DNA from: Nematostella vectensis
Lineage: Eukaryota; Cnidaria; Anthozoa; Actiniaria; Edwardsiidae
Length of the DNA: 64,000 nt
Reading direction: 5' to 3'
Assembly: GCF_932526225.1 (NCBI RefSeq)
Contig: NC_064040.1
Span: forward strand, 7,723,181 to 7,787,180
A program made the position numbers and the translations under genes. The notes below the pieces were generated by a model. It made no database searches. It had not been told where the DNA came from and saw only the letters and a list, made by a program, of their open reading frames with translations. Below are positions 54,588 to 61,898 of this stretch, piece after piece. Positions within the stretch are counted from its first letter, which is position 1. The number at the start of each line of letters is the position of its first letter.

Positions 54588-55115
54588 ATGGCAAGCATTG
54601 AGGATTATATGGAAGAGGAGCCTAAGTCTAAGGGGAGCTCGAAGGGTGAGCCTCCCGAAGATGATGTTGAAGTCAAACGAGAATCGCTGGCTATTCTTGC
54701 ATCTCTTGGGACTACGAAGGAATTTCTTGGTGTGGACATGAGTTTAGGGGATATCAAGAAGCTCTCGGCGAAAGACGTCGAAAAGTACTTTGTTCGCTAC
54801 CAGACTGTCTTAGGCAAACAAGTTACTGATGGATTAGTAGAATCAGCACTTCAAGTGGTGTCTCAAGTCATTTCCTACGTGGTTCCTGTAGATGACACCG
54901 AAGCGCTTAGCAAAGACTTACAGAACGACGAGTTGGTTAAACGCGAATTGTCAAACTTTGCAGGTCTCTTGGTATTGAAGGGAGGAAGGATGGTAGCACT
55001 TGCTAGTGCCCTCTTTCGGGTCGCTAAGCATGTTAAACTAACACCTTCACAGGAGACTTCCAACAAACTTCAAGAAGTTTCAAGCACAACTGAGCAAACT
55101 CTTGACCACACCTGA
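54588..55115 (+). CDS. Conserved-type element protein, 175 aa, unknown function
   Basis: Start chosen at ATG 54588 because the promoter box lies 21 nt upstream; an upstream ATG at 54522 overlaps the ATPase stop and would translate the promoter. The acidic N-terminus (MASIEDYMEEEPK) includes an in-frame palindromic module (GSSKGEPPED). The rest is helical: ILASLGTTKEFLGV, GKQVTDGLVESALQVVSQVI, ELSNFAGLLVLKGGRMVALA. No enzyme motif and no definite membrane helix, though LVLKGGRMVALASALF is amphipathic/hydrophobic. The Thr/Gln-rich C-terminus is encoded by the start of a downstream tandem repeat. It could be a minor virion or scaffold component; function not assigned. Confidence 0.8.
   Translation: MASIEDYMEEEPKSKGSSKGEPPEDDVEVKRESLAILASLGTTKEFLGVDMSLGDIKKLSAKDVEKYFVRYQTVLGKQVTDGLVESALQVVSQVISYVVPVDDTEALSKDLQNDELVKRELSNFAGLLVLKGGRMVALASALFRVAKHVKLTPSQETSNKLQEVSSTTEQTLDHT
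54633..54660 (+). repeat. Palindromic module P3, in frame in the 175-aa protein
   Basis: GGGAGCTCGAAGGGTGAGCC then TCCCGAAG; encodes SSKGEPPED in the acidic N-terminal tail. Most diverged copy of the family. Confidence 0.7.
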
Positions 55116-55216
55116 GCACACCTAAGCAAGCTCTTGAGCACACCTGAGCACGTCTAAGCAAGCTCTTGAGCACAACTGGGCAAGCTCTTGAGCACACCTG
55201 AGCAAGCTCTTGAGCA
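55087..55216. repeat. 22/32-bp tandem repeat between two element genes
   Basis: Four to five copies of AGCAAGCTCTTGAGCACACC with TG, some with an added AGCACRYCTA segment. Begins inside the last codons of the 175-aa gene and stops 5 bp before the next promoter box. AGCTCTTGAGC within the unit is an inverted repeat. Confidence 0.9.
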
Positions 55217-55220
55217 TGAT

Positions 55221-55235
55221 GTGATTTAAAGATTC
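55221..55235 (+). promoter_or_regulatory. TTTAAAGATT box of the 144-aa protein gene
   Basis: GTGATTTAAAGATTC, 20 nt before ATG 55256. Confidence 0.7.
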
Positions 55236-55255
55236 TTTATCCAGAGTAAAGAATC

Positions 55256-55690
55256 ATGTCTGACGAAAATCAAGAGGTTGAGCAAATCACAAAGGACCCT
55301 CCCCCCAGGAAGAAGAGTGCCGCTAAGGAGAAAGATCCTATAAAAGTCGCTTCTGGTAAGAGAGTTGCCGAATATAATAGGAGGTGTAGAGAAGCACTTG
55401 CTAGGGAGATGAAACGCGAGGCGGAGGCGAGTTCAGAAGACGCTGCACGAGCAGAGACACCCCACCAAGAGGGAGCTCGAGGGGATAGCCTCTCGGACGC
55501 TTGGATTCCAGAGCTATCGTTTACAACTGTACTGGCTCTAGTCGGAATAGGGCTCACCGCATTGGATATGTATATGCGTTTTTACAAAAAGACGCCTAAG
55601 ATCAACGCCAACGAGACTGAAACTTTCGAGAGGCCTGCCGCCCGAGGGGCTAGCCTCCCGAACGCGACGCCAAAAATAGGAATGTTGTGA
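55256..55690 (+). CDS. Single-pass membrane protein, 144 aa, unknown
   Basis: Highly charged N-terminal half (PRKKSAAKEKDPIKVASGKR, EALAREMKREAEAS) and one hydrophobic helix at about residues 88-108 (LSFTTVLALVGIGLTALDMY), followed by a short basic stretch FYKKTPK. Contains two palindromic modules in frame: EGARGDSLSD before the helix and AARGASLPNA near the C-terminus. Looks like a membrane-anchored virion or scaffold protein; no family recognised. Confidence 0.8.
   Translation: MSDENQEVEQITKDPPPRKKSAAKEKDPIKVASGKRVAEYNRRCREALAREMKREAEASSEDAARAETPHQEGARGDSLSDAWIPELSFTTVLALVGIGLTALDMYMRFYKKTPKINANETETFERPAARGASLPNATPKIGML
55471..55497 (+). repeat. Palindromic module P4, in frame in the 144-aa protein
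   Basis: GGGAGCTCGAGGGGATAGCC then TCTCGGA; encodes GARGDSLSD. Confidence 0.85.
55641..55664 (+). repeat. Palindromic module P5, in frame in the 144-aa protein
   Basis: CCCGAGGGGCTAGCCTCCCG then AACG; encodes ARGASLPN. It lies 40 bp from the stop codon. Confidence 0.85.
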
Positions 55691-55700
55691 TTTAAAGATT
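55687..55700 (+). promoter_or_regulatory. TTTAAAGATT box of the 74-aa protein gene
   Basis: GTGATTTAAAGATT overlaps the stop codon of the 144-aa gene and lies 25 nt before ATG 55726. Confidence 0.7.
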
Positions 55701-55725
55701 ATCTGAATCTGTAATAAATAAAATC

Positions 55726-55950
55726 ATGTCAACTGAAAACAAACTTGTGAAAACGATCACCGACTCAGCAGTCATCATCGGATTAGCCGCCGGTATGGGT
55801 TATGTTGCTAAAAAGGCTATGAAAGAGTCATTCATCAGCGACCCTTCGTCAAGTGTTACAAACTACGCTAAATGGGTTGCTGTCCTGTCCGGTAGTATGT
55901 ATCTGAAAGATTATCTGGAAACACAAAAGATTTTGCCAAAACCGCTGTAG
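55726..55950 (+). CDS. Small membrane protein, 74 aa, unknown
   Basis: Hydrophobic helix at residues 12-28 (DSAVIIGLAAGMGYVAKKA) and a weaker one near residue 46-58 (KWVAVLSGSMYLKDYL). Independent promoter box upstream and a similar box 1 bp after the stop argue that it is a real, separately expressed gene. No homologue recognised. Confidence 0.75.
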   Translation: MSTENKLVKTITDSAVIIGLAAGMGYVAKKAMKESFISDPSSSVTNYAKWVAVLSGSMYLKDYLETQKILPKPL

Positions 55951-55964
55951 GTGACTTAAAGATC
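55951..55964 (+). promoter_or_regulatory. CTTAAAGAT box of the 138-aa protein gene
   Basis: GTGACTTAAAGATC directly after the preceding TAG, 18 nt before ATG 55983. Confidence 0.7.
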
Positions 55965-55982
55965 TTATAGATTGATTAATAA

Positions 55983-56399
55983 ATGGCGAGTATAGCATTT
56001 ATGATTGGTGGAGCTATTCTTAATGCGACGGCATTCGTTGGAGGGAGTTACCTAGCGAGATACTTATCTTCTGACGCTACTCATGTTGATAAAGAAAAAA
56101 TAAGACACGATAAAGCGCTTGAAAAGTATCAACAAGCAATGGGTGATTGGCAGAAAAAACGACAGGAATATCAGGATTGGTTGGGGGAAGAATATAATAA
56201 TAAACTTCGTGCAGACCAGAATGATAAGGAGACCGATCAGGCTTTCAAACTATACGCTCAAACACATCCAGATTTTGATTTGAAAGAGCCTGAGCTCTCA
56301 GATTACTACAGACCAAGTAGCAACCAAAAGATGGGAGAGATGGCATATGTTGGAGGTGGAATGTTAGCTCTTGGCTATGTAGCGAGTAGGTGGATATGA
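55983..56399 (+). CDS. Two-ended membrane protein, 138 aa, unknown
   Basis: An N-terminal hydrophobic segment (IAFMIGGAILNATAFVGGSY, residues 4-23), a long charged helical middle with many Lys, Gln, Asp and aromatic residues (YQQAMGDWQKKRQEYQDWLG), and a C-terminal hydrophobic segment (AYVGGGMLALGYVASRWI). Topology suggests both ends in a membrane. Function unknown; part of the unidirectional structural block. Confidence 0.77.
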   Translation: MASIAFMIGGAILNATAFVGGSYLARYLSSDATHVDKEKIRHDKALEKYQQAMGDWQKKRQEYQDWLGEEYNNKLRADQNDKETDQAFKLYAQTHPDFDLKEPELSDYYRPSSNQKMGEMAYVGGGMLALGYVASRWI

Positions 56400-56406
56400 G
56401 CCGGCA

Positions 56407-56420
56407 CGACTTAAAGATTT
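56407..56420 (+). promoter_or_regulatory. CTTAAAGATT box of the 340-aa protein gene
   Basis: CGACTTAAAGATTT, 23 nt before ATG 56444. Confidence 0.7.
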
Positions 56421-56443
56421 CTTATTTTCAAACAAAATAAGAA

Positions 56444-57466
56444 ATGGATATAGATTTTGATCCCACAACAGAAGAAGGTAGAGAAGATTTGAATACTACC
56501 GTGGACGAAGAATATGATTCTCTTCTTCCAAACGATGATGAGGGAGTAGAACCATGGATTAAAAGGATCTCAACTAGATTCGGTAGAGCTACAAGCCACG
56601 TGATAGGGAGGTTGCGTGATTTATGGAAAACACGAAACCCTGGGAAGGCTGTCCCCGAGTACATGGAGTTACAGAATATGGGGGGTTCTTCTTCAACGGA
56701 CGCACTTAGGGTAGACCTTTTGTTATCGAAATATCCAGATCTTGATGAAAATTTAGTTCAGATTTCAACGGATGAAAGAGGGAAACAATTCATTTCCTTC
56801 TATTCTGCGAGAAAAGGTGGTTGGACTAGACCAGAAAGGTTGTATAATGAGGATAGAACGGTGCGGAAGAGTGTTGACGACAAAATCAGATCCGGAAAGT
56901 ACAAGCAAATTCAGATTCAACTCGATGAACTAGACGCTACAGGTAATACACTCAGAGAAGAAGAAGAGAGAAACACCGAGCAAATGAGAAAAAATAATGA
57001 GGAACGAAGTGAAACAACTAACCAAGAAAGACTAAGAGCTATAGATCGTAAAAATGAAGAGCTCAGCGAAAGAAATTCTGTCATAGATGAGACTTTGGAA
57101 GAGAATCAATTGGAGAGAGAAAATCTTGAAGAGAGAATGCCGTTGAAAGATCGTGTCAAAGCGATTTTTAAGAAATACGGATTTACAGTCGCTGCTGTCG
57201 TTACCGCTGTGGGTGTTGTTATCGGTGTTATCGTCTCTAACCTGAAGACGGGTTTGACAAGTGTTGTAAAAGGCGTTGGAGACGGTCTTAAAACAATAGG
57301 CAAGAAATTAGGAGAAATACTCCCAGGAATGGTTGGTGCGATAGCTAGTTTCATCTTTAGAACGGCAGGTGAAGTTGTTGGCTTTTTAGCTAAAAACGCA
57401 TGGCTTCTCATCGTCGCTGTCGTCCTGTATTTCGTAGAACGATTTAAAAGGAGACGGAAATCATAA
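56444..57466 (+). CDS. Coiled-coil membrane protein, 340 aa, unknown
   Basis: An acidic N-terminus (DFDPTTEEGREDLNTTVDEE), a central region, then a long charged coiled coil at about residues 150-230 (LREEEERNTEQMRKNNEERS). The C-terminal third has three hydrophobic stretches: YGFTVAAVVTAVGVVIGVIV, LPGMVGAIASFIFRTAG and AWLLIVAVVLYFVERF, ending in a basic RRRKS. The Gly/Ala-rich hydrophobic C-terminus recurs, as I recall, in uncharacterised cnidarian proteins that probably come from related elements. Candidate internal-membrane or vertex protein; no enzymatic motif. Confidence 0.8.
   Translation: MDIDFDPTTEEGREDLNTTVDEEYDSLLPNDDEGVEPWIKRISTRFGRATSHVIGRLRDLWKTRNPGKAVPEYMELQNMGGSSSTDALRVDLLLSKYPDLDENLVQISTDERGKQFISFYSARKGGWTRPERLYNEDRTVRKSVDDKIRSGKYKQIQIQLDELDATGNTLREEEERNTEQMRKNNEERSETTNQERLRAIDRKNEELSERNSVIDETLEENQLERENLEERMPLKDRVKAIFKKYGFTVAAVVTAVGVVIGVIVSNLKTGLTSVVKGVGDGLKTIGKKLGEILPGMVGAIASFIFRTAGEVVGFLAKNAWLLIVAVVLYFVERFKRRRKS
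57440..57453 (+). promoter_or_regulatory. TTTAAA box of the 207-aa protein gene
   Basis: CGATTTAAAAGGAG inside the 3' end of the 340-aa gene, 16 nt before ATG 57470. Weaker match (no AAAGA). Confidence 0.5.
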
Positions 57467-57469
57467 CAA

Positions 57470-58093
57470 ATGGTATTACTCTACATTGAAGGGAACGTTG
57501 GTGACTTTACCGTCTATTTAGAACACCCTATTGAAAAGCCGCGGTTTATCGCGCTGCGAGGATGTGCGTTTCATAATCGTTGTAACAGTCTCTCAAGCGA
57601 GGGAACGGTCTCCAACGGTGAGAACATTATCCTTAGGATCCCCGCGGGGCAGTATACGATCGAGACGCTAAAACGTCAAATAGATGGGGGTATGCGTCTT
57701 GGTGAAAAGTCAGTCTCTATTAGAGACTCGTCACTCGAAGTTCATCGGAACGTCGTGTTGAATGAGCCGCTCGCCTGCCTGTTAGGACTCAAGACCAGGG
57801 AGCTGGAAGCAAACACTCGCCACGAGATAAAGATGATAGGTCACGAGGCTATTTTTATCCACTGCGATCTTGTGAACGCGTCCGACTCCCTCCAACAAGG
57901 GGCGCCCTCACAAATCCTAGCAAGTGTAGAACTTGATGAAGGAAAGATATACCTCAATCCAAGCGATCCGGTACGGATTAGTACCACATCAGTCGGTTAC
58001 GTGAGTAGTCTCCGTCTTAGTATAAAGGGCGGTGACGGAAACACAATAGAGCGCGGTCTCTACCCGATACGTCTAATCTTAGAAATTACTTAA
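57470..58093 (+). CDS. Beta-rich 207-aa protein, candidate penton/minor capsid
   Basis: Soluble, with alternating hydrophobic-polar strands (VLLYIEGNVGDFTVYL, FIALRGCAFH, NIILRIPAGQYTIETLKRQI, AIFIHCDLVN, SLRLSIKGGDG, LYPIRLILEI) and no membrane helix or catalytic signature. The size and beta content suit a single jelly-roll penton, and such a gene is expected in the capsid block. It begins 3 bp after the stop of the 340-aa gene. Assignment is by inference; another virion role is possible. Confidence 0.6.
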   Translation: MVLLYIEGNVGDFTVYLEHPIEKPRFIALRGCAFHNRCNSLSSEGTVSNGENIILRIPAGQYTIETLKRQIDGGMRLGEKSVSIRDSSLEVHRNVVLNEPLACLLGLKTRELEANTRHEIKMIGHEAIFIHCDLVNASDSLQQGAPSQILASVELDEGKIYLNPSDPVRISTTSVGYVSSLRLSIKGGDGNTIERGLYPIRLILEIT

Positions 58094-58098
58094 AGAAT
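58085..58098 (+). promoter_or_regulatory. CTTAAAGAAT box of the 201-aa protein gene
   Basis: ATTACTTAAAGAAT overlaps the preceding stop codon and lies 22 nt before ATG 58121. Confidence 0.65.
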
Positions 58099-58120
58099 AA
58101 ACTCTCCCCATAATAAAGCT

Positions 58121-58726
58121 ATGGAAGAGTACAACTCGATCTACCCGAACGTACCCCGAGGGGTCAGCCCCTCGGGTGATAACTTCAGACTCCAAAAGAC
58201 CCACGATGTTTTGGGAAGTTTGGAGCAAGAAGTTAAACATTACGAGAACGTGAGGAAAAAGTATAAACGAGGGCAGAGCGTGTTTTCAAAGTTAAGTGTG
58301 GTCTTAGGACTCTTATCCGTCATTCTTGGGTCTAGTGGTTTGGGGACTTCTCTGTCAGGTTTGGGCATCATCGTTGGAGTTCCGTTGGGTGCTTTGGCTG
58401 GTGTTTTCGGTCTCACCTCTGTAGGCTGTGCGGCGGTTTCTAAACGGCTGTCGCAAAAAGTCTCCAAGCACGACCAAACAGCGGCGATGGCAAAGGCAAA
58501 AGTAAATAGCATACGCGACCTGGTCTCTAAAGCTTTAAAAGACAACAAAATATCAGACGAAGAGTTCTCTTTAATCTTGAACGAGTTGGACAAGTTTGAG
58601 GCTCTAAAGCTCCAGATCCGTCAAAAGTCGGTAAGAGAGGACGAAAAAAACGTAAACATTACCAAGCTGAGGGAAACAGTAAGAGAAGAGATTTTGAAAG
58701 ACCTGGCGAGTCGACCCGCTCGGTGA
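58121..58726 (+). CDS. Hydrophobic-hairpin protein, 201 aa, unknown
   Basis: The N-terminal tail carries a palindromic module in frame (PRGVSPSG). A long Gly/Leu-rich hydrophobic stretch follows (about residues 50-105: LSVVLGLLSVILGSSGLG and LGIIVGVPLGALAGVFGL), able to form a membrane hairpin. A helical C-terminal domain includes AKVNSIRDLVSKALKDNKIS, DEEFSLILNELDKF and LKLQIRQK. The C-terminal domain resembles, from memory, uncharacterised proteins scattered in cnidarian genomes. Probably a virion membrane or vertex protein. Confidence 0.78.
   Translation: MEEYNSIYPNVPRGVSPSGDNFRLQKTHDVLGSLEQEVKHYENVRKKYKRGQSVFSKLSVVLGLLSVILGSSGLGTSLSGLGIIVGVPLGALAGVFGLTSVGCAAVSKRLSQKVSKHDQTAAMAKAKVNSIRDLVSKALKDNKISDEEFSLILNELDKFEALKLQIRQKSVREDEKNVNITKLRETVREEILKDLASRPAR
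58154..58176 (+). repeat. Palindromic module P6, in frame in the 201-aa protein
   Basis: CCCCGAGGGGTCAGCCCCTC then GGG, a nearly perfect palindrome; encodes PRGVSPSG. Confidence 0.85.
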
Positions 58727-58784
58727 AATTTCTGTACGAGAGAACTCCCGTCGGATGGATCTATGAATTGAGATGCGTAAAGGA

Positions 58785-58800
58785 CTGATTTAAAAACATC
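58785..58800 (+). promoter_or_regulatory. TTTAAA box of the 504-aa protein gene
   Basis: CTGATTTAAAAACATC, 16 nt before ATG 58817 and only 4 nt before ATG 58805, which favours 58817 as the start. Confidence 0.65.
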
Positions 58801-58816
58801 TTATATGTCATATAAG

Positions 58817-60331
58817 ATGAAATTTACAGAATTTGTGAAAAGGTACCCCTACTACTCACGCTTAAGGTTCTCTGCCGACGAGCACGGCAATGCGCAATTC
58901 GTTTTCAATGGGGACGAATACGATCCATTCGACAAGAATGGGAATCTAGTCAAAACGTTATATCACTTCCCTGGTAATAGCTGGAAACCCGAGAATATCC
59001 AGGATTTTCTAGTCGCCGACGACACACAAGCATACAAGGAAACGATCCAGCAACTGTTTGGGTTCCCAAAACAATACAGACTAGACGCGCGTGCAGAGTA
59101 CAAGATATTGCCGTTGGACGAAAACCCTACGAGAAATAATTACGTCTCTTTTGATGTTTTTATAACACCAAAGGTGAAGACACACTTTGTTTTTAGGGAC
59201 ATATTCACCGACAGCTTGCTAGTATTCAGAACAGCAAAGGAGGCTAGTAGGTGGCTCGACGCCCCGAACCTCAGTTATTGGAGTCAAGCCTTAAATTTTG
59301 CTATGTTTTGCGCGACTGCTGGATGTGGTGTGACGCGTGACATGATTGACGGCTCTCAAGTGGGGTCATTCTACAGATTTCACATCATTTTCACTATCAG
59401 ACGAATATTAAACGAGCTACAATGCCCTCTTCCAAAAGATAGGCTCTTTAGTTGGAATAAAAACTTCTACAGCGAAGCGGCTTACCAAAAACTAAGAACA
59501 GAATTCCGAACTGGTGACGATTTCCGGTTCCTCGGACCGATAAATCATGGGTTAGGGAACGTTTATAATTATGATTATCACGGCTTGTCATCTTCTAACG
59601 ACAAGTATAAGCCTTATGACACCATTGATCAATTACACGACGAATGGGACGCTGCCAAAAGCGACCACGAACACATGAATCACTTTGAGATCGAATACCT
59701 GAAAGATCTTAGAACTGGGTTTCAGTATGAGTGGTTCTTTCCGGAAAAATCAATGGGGTTAACCAAAGCTGGGTTGTCTAGGATAAACCAGAGCATCGAA
59801 GCCTTTGTTTACTGTATTCTAGGCGCGCAAGTTCAGACCCGGTCGTCAATCGTTGGTGATAGCGGTTCAGCTCAGGAAACGAAACAGGTCTTTTCGAAAC
59901 TCTTTGAAAGCGCGGTGGTGGAAAACAGTATATCGAAAAGTATACAACGGTATCAGTTTGCTTTACAACAGGCGAGACAAAAACTAGACCTGGCTTTCGC
60001 CCTCGGCTGTTGGTTAAGTCCATCGTATCTTGTGATAAATAACAACACTTCGATCGCTGGCTATAATAACAAGTTACAAAAAGCCACCACAGATATGAAA
60101 CTGGGGTTGAATCCGATAAATAACGAGATAAAAACGATCCCAAAACATAATATGGGTCATTCAAAGATTGTGTTACCTCATACCGAGTCAGTCACGGCTC
60201 ACAAACCGGAACCGGAGGCGAAAACTAACCCAAAGCCGGACGTGATTAAACCCACGAACACACAGCACGAAACTAACCTTGCCACGATCACAGCCTTTAC
60301 GGCTGGTTTAGCTTGGTATCTATTCCGGTAA
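58817..60331 (+). CDS. Large element protein, 504 aa, tail-anchored, unknown
   Basis: 504 residues from ATG 58817 (508 from 58805). The N-terminal half is beta/aromatic-rich (FVKRYPYYSRLRFSADEHG, FRDIFTDSLLVF); the middle has SYWSQALNFAMFCATAGCGV and GAQVQTRSSIVGDSGSAQET; then a helical part, a Pro/Lys/Thr-rich linker, and a single C-terminal hydrophobic segment (ATITAFTAGLAWYLF) ending the protein, as in a tail anchor. No catalytic motif and no recognised family. It is the last gene of the rightward block. Size, linker and anchor would suit a surface fibre or spike-like protein, but this is a guess. Confidence 0.75.
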   Translation: MKFTEFVKRYPYYSRLRFSADEHGNAQFVFNGDEYDPFDKNGNLVKTLYHFPGNSWKPENIQDFLVADDTQAYKETIQQLFGFPKQYRLDARAEYKILPLDENPTRNNYVSFDVFITPKVKTHFVFRDIFTDSLLVFRTAKEASRWLDAPNLSYWSQALNFAMFCATAGCGVTRDMIDGSQVGSFYRFHIIFTIRRILNELQCPLPKDRLFSWNKNFYSEAAYQKLRTEFRTGDDFRFLGPINHGLGNVYNYDYHGLSSSNDKYKPYDTIDQLHDEWDAAKSDHEHMNHFEIEYLKDLRTGFQYEWFFPEKSMGLTKAGLSRINQSIEAFVYCILGAQVQTRSSIVGDSGSAQETKQVFSKLFESAVVENSISKSIQRYQFALQQARQKLDLAFALGCWLSPSYLVINNNTSIAGYNNKLQKATTDMKLGLNPINNEIKTIPKHNMGHSKIVLPHTESVTAHKPEPEAKTNPKPDVIKPTNTQHETNLATITAFTAGLAWYLFR

Positions 60332-60543
60332 CATGCGGGGTGCATGTGGACGGATGTGACGTACCGCAAGAAGACAATACCTGTTCACGTGCCAAACAAT
60401 AGACTGCATACCAGACCACCCTGGCGACCGCGAACTCCCAATGTAAATACAAAACCTATTTTCAGAATCGCTAGTTGTTAGGGCGATTAGGAATGTATGT
60501 GTTTTGTAACGTGAGACGCGTTACAAAACTGAGTGGGTCAATG

Positions 60544-60873
60544 CTAATTTCCGTTACACGTTCTGCAATGGTGCTTTTGTCTATCGTGTTCGCATATTTG
60601 AGACCCTCCGCATAACTTACAAAAGGGTCTCTGTTTGCCGTGTCCACACATCCCTTTCCCCTTGCAGTCTTTACAGACATATCTTGCTCGTCTGTGCTCA
60701 CAAATGCTACCGCCGTTACATTCTCTGCACCGCGTTTTTCTCCGGTTGTGAGGGCAGATTTGCGATCCGTGACAATCTTTGCAATAATATTTCACTCTAC
60801 CATGAAGACACTTATAATCCGTTGTTCGCTTTACGGGGGATACTTTCGGGTCTTTCACCGTTTGGTTCTCCAT
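60544..60873 (-). CDS. Cys/His zinc-repeat protein, 109 aa
   Basis: Five tandem 18-residue repeats of the form C-x-H-x6-C-x2-C (for example ICPHNRRKTRCRECNGGS and ICEHDRQKHHCRTCNG) fill the chain, so it should bind several zinc ions. Similar repeat proteins, as I recall, occur in giant viruses and algae; the role is unknown, nucleic-acid binding being plausible. Its first about 65 bp, including promoter box and the codons for GLIEMEN, duplicate the 5' end of the polymerase gene. By analogy the start is ATG 60873 rather than ATG 60891. Transcribed toward the 504-aa gene. Confidence 0.85.
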   Translation of the reverse strand: MENQTVKDPKVSPVKRTTDYKCLHGRVKYYCKDCHGSQICPHNRRKTRCRECNGGSICEHRRARYVCKDCKGKGMCGHGKQRPFCKLCGGSQICEHDRQKHHCRTCNGN

Positions 60874-60891
60874 TTCTATCAAACCGGTCAT

Positions 60892-60904
60892 GTCCTTAAA
60901 TCAC
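60892..60904 (-). promoter_or_regulatory. PolB-type promoter box of the zinc-repeat gene
   Basis: On the minus strand GTGATTTAAGGAC, preceded by AACTGAAAA. One base off the TTTAAAGAC core; 18 nt before ATG 60873. Confidence 0.65.
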
Positions 60905-60952
60905 TTTTCAGTTTTTCACGCCTCGATACTCACCCTCCTAGCCGGCCGACGT

Positions 60953-61777
60953 CTACCTGGCGAAACACTCTTCCAACATTCCCTTCTCTTGCTCATCCAT
61001 GCACCAATCCCAAAACCTGTCTGGGTGCCAAGCTACTGGCATTAGTTCGTCCTCCAGCTTTCTACGGAATCTCACCTTGTGTAGCTTCTCCGGGAGCTCC
61101 TCATGCACGAGACTCCACCCCCAAGCTGCACGTATCACCGCGAGAATCTCGTGTAGACCTAAGAATCGCGCGTAGTTCATATGTACAATGAGATCGGTCG
61201 CGCCCCACTCCAAGCACATCCTGACGACCTCGAGGTTGCCAGATTCGGTGGCTGGTGTTATAGCATAGTCCGGGTCAAACTCGCTGAAGTTTTCTCTCAG
61301 CAACTTTAGAACCTCAACGTGACCATTGTACGCCGCCTCAGCGGTGGCCCAACCGACATCGACATCGGCACCTAGATCTATCAACAACTCAACAACCCCC
61401 ACCTGACCTTCCGCCGCCGCAGCACCCATGGCCTCGGTCATGGCCTCTCCTCCGTCGGCACAATACTCGCCCATCACCTTCAAAACCTCTACGTGCCCGC
61501 CTTTCGCGGCCATGGACGCTGGATACATGAAGTCACAGGCGCCCGACTCACAACACATCTTAACGATCTCGGCGTGGCCGTTCATTGCGGCCCTGACCAT
61601 CGGCTTTTCGAAATCCGTCGCACCCCAACTCTTACACAACCTCACGGTCTCGACGCACCCCTCCCACGCCGCGCGCTCCATAACGGCGTCAAAGTCTGCG
61701 GCTCCCCACCTCGCTAAGGTGGCGGCTTGATCCTCCACGGTGAGATTTGTAAGACTTCCAGCACTTTGCATATCCAT
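60953..61777 (-). CDS. Ankyrin-repeat protein, 274 aa, giant-virus style
   Basis: Six or so diverged ankyrin repeats (GCVETVRLCKSWGATDFEKP, NGHAEIVKMCCESGACDF, GGHVEVLKVMG, GQVGVVELLIDLGADV, NGHVEVLKLL, GNLEVVRMCLEWGATD). A non-repeat C-terminus follows with ELMPVAWHPDRFWDWCMDEQ. The LCKxWGATDF repeat flavour and the AWHPxR-WC tail resemble ankyrin proteins of nucleocytoplasmic large DNA viruses more than host ankyrins (recalled pattern, not searched). Probable host-interaction protein; target unknown. Own PolB-type promoter 15 nt upstream of the ATG. Confidence 0.9.
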   Translation of the reverse strand: MDMQSAGSLTNLTVEDQAATLARWGAADFDAVMERAAWEGCVETVRLCKSWGATDFEKPMVRAAMNGHAEIVKMCCESGACDFMYPASMAAKGGHVEVLKVMGEYCADGGEAMTEAMGAAAAEGQVGVVELLIDLGADVDVGWATAEAAYNGHVEVLKLLRENFSEFDPDYAITPATESGNLEVVRMCLEWGATDLIVHMNYARFLGLHEILAVIRAAWGWSLVHEELPEKLHKVRFRRKLEDELMPVAWHPDRFWDWCMDEQEKGMLEECFAR

Positions 61778-61792
61778 TTTGTTATTACATCC

Positions 61793-61807
61793 ACGTCTTT
61801 AAACCAC
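61793..61807 (-). promoter_or_regulatory. PolB-type promoter box of the ankyrin gene
   Basis: Minus strand GTGGTTTAAAGACGT, preceded by GTCTAAAAAAATTCGAAAAA; 15 nt before ATG 61777. Confidence 0.75.
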
Positions 61808-61898
61808 TTTTTTCGAATTTTTTTAGACGTGTTAATTCACATCTACTCCGAACTGACAGTTTTCTGGAAATCCTGATTTCTCTGGAAATCAGGAAACA

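Noticed and set aside
54588-55115. Possible adenain-type protease
   Set aside because: No His-Asp/Glu-Cys arrangement visible here or in any other element gene; left as absent.
60640-61191. Plus-strand 183-codon frame, and others at 61428-61730 and 62632-62850
   Set aside because: Antisense shadows of the zinc-repeat, ankyrin and TFIIB-like genes.
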